A DNA stretch of 29,956 nt, from assembly GCA_949293925.1 (NCBI GenBank), contig CASFFI010000044.1:1-29956 (forward strand). Reading direction: 5' to 3'. Every line of letters starts with the position of its first letter. Within the stretch, counting starts at the first letter, position 1. Source of the DNA: an uncultured Christensenella sp. (lineage in GTDB: Bacteria; Bacillota; Clostridia; Christensenellales; UBA1242). Below are positions 29,466 to 29,956 of the stretch, one piece after another. Under the pieces are notes generated by a model. It was not told the DNA's origin and made no database searches. It saw nothing but the letters and a program-made list of their open reading frames with translations. The translations under genes were made by a program, and so were the position numbers.

Positions 29466-29956
29466 ATGAAAAAATTTAATGCAATACTAAAAAAAATTAA
29501 AATGGCAAAATCGATTGCTTTATTTTGTCATAAAGAAGCAGACATAGATAGTGTAGGAAGTGCACTTGCAATGTATGAGTTTTTAAATATATCGGGTAAG
29601 AGTGTGGATATGTTTTTATCTGAACAAATAGACAACAGATTTAAATTTTTAAAAAATAGTGATAAGTTTAAGTCGTTTGAAGATTTGTCTGATTGTTATG
29701 ATTTGTTAATATCTCTTGATTGTGCTAATGTTTTATTATTAGGCAAATTCACAAACTATTTTATGTCGCATAATAATACCATTAATATCGACCATCACAA
29801 AGATAATTCTAATTATGCAAAATTAAATTTTGTTGATAATGTTTCTGCTAATTGTATAAATATTTACAATATTTTATCTAAAATTAAATTTAAAGTTACA
29901 TTAGATATTGCGAACTTTTTGTATTCTGGAATTATAGGGGATACTTCTAATTTTAC
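29466..29956 (+). CDS. DHH-family phosphoesterase (NrnA-like), N-terminal part
   Basis: The gene starts at ATG 29466 behind AAAGGGAATGT and runs off the window; 163 residues are visible of an expected ~310-330. It has the DHH-family motifs: FCHKEADIDSVGSALA (motif I, His and the Asp pair), SLDCAN (motif II), NIDHHKDN (DHH motif III, about residues 108-110) and GIIGDTSNF (motif IV). NrnA-type enzymes degrade short oligoribonucleotides and pAp; some relatives act on cyclic dinucleotide products. Sub-family cannot be decided without the C-terminal DHHA1 domain. Confidence 0.9.
   Translation, partial: MKKFNAILKKIKMAKSIALFCHKEADIDSVGSALAMYEFLNISGKSVDMFLSEQIDNRFKFLKNSDKFKSFEDLSDCYDLLISLDCANVLLLGKFTNYFMSHNNTINIDHHKDNSNYAKLNFVDNVSANCINIYNILSKIKFKVTLDIANFLYSGIIGDTSNF

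Noticed and set aside
1..29956. CRISPR array
   Set aside because: No regularly spaced short repeats with unique spacers; the only tandem repeats are the two 140-bp copies and the 11-bp pairs.

Overview
The window is a strongly AT-rich piece of a low-GC Bacillota-type chromosome (Clostridia or Bacilli, probably an uncultured gut lineage; genus not resolvable by eye). The evidence is the anaerobic pyruvate formate-lyase pair, an AddB/AddA recombination nuclease, Bacillota-like ribosome binding sites (AGGAGG), and consensus TTGACA/TATAAT promoters. UGG is the tryptophan codon, and UGA ends the rep-like gene inside an ATGA overlap with the next gene, so the standard bacterial code applies.

Layout. 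1-1819: the 3' half of pflB and complete pflA, closed by a terminator. 1873-3015: a decayed accessory stretch with a short TspO-like ORF, an ArdA-like fragment, a small gene with an in-frame stop, a long inverted repeat, and two leftward terminators. 3018-15234: a 12.2-kb integrated element in the 3' end of tRNA-Ser(GCT). It is bounded by a 27-bp direct repeat of the tRNA 3' end, carries a tyrosine integrase beside the intact tRNA, and has paired 11-bp repeats near both ends that look like integrase arm sites. 15691-19268: a surface-polysaccharide operon (GtrB-like transferase, GtrA flippase, glucose-1-phosphate cytidylyltransferase, GT87-like membrane transferase). 19376-22325: inorganic pyrophosphatase and leucyl-tRNA synthetase. 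22394-28757: addB-addA. 29466-end: the start of a DHH phosphoesterase gene behind a perfect consensus promoter.

The element is the exciting part. Its long leftward operon runs from a small HTH protein and a replication-initiator-like protein, through a 61-aa hydrophobic protein (candidate major coat), three membrane-anchored surface proteins (418, 561 and 873 aa; the last is a coiled-coil stalk plus a propeller-like repeat region), to a Zot-type ATPase with Walker A and B. That order and content fit an integrated filamentous phage (inovirus) of a Gram-positive-type host. A CI-like repressor is divergently transcribed from a promoter region with two repeated operator-like sites. Unusual DNA includes two ~140-bp tandem repeats, each with a tRNA-like mini-fold, DnaA boxes and short inverted repeats inside the rep-like gene, and a nested ~110-bp palindrome just after the zot-like gene where filamentous phages keep their intergenic origin/packaging region. 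Five small genes of unknown function lie at the left end.

All family assignments come from reading motifs; no database search was run.
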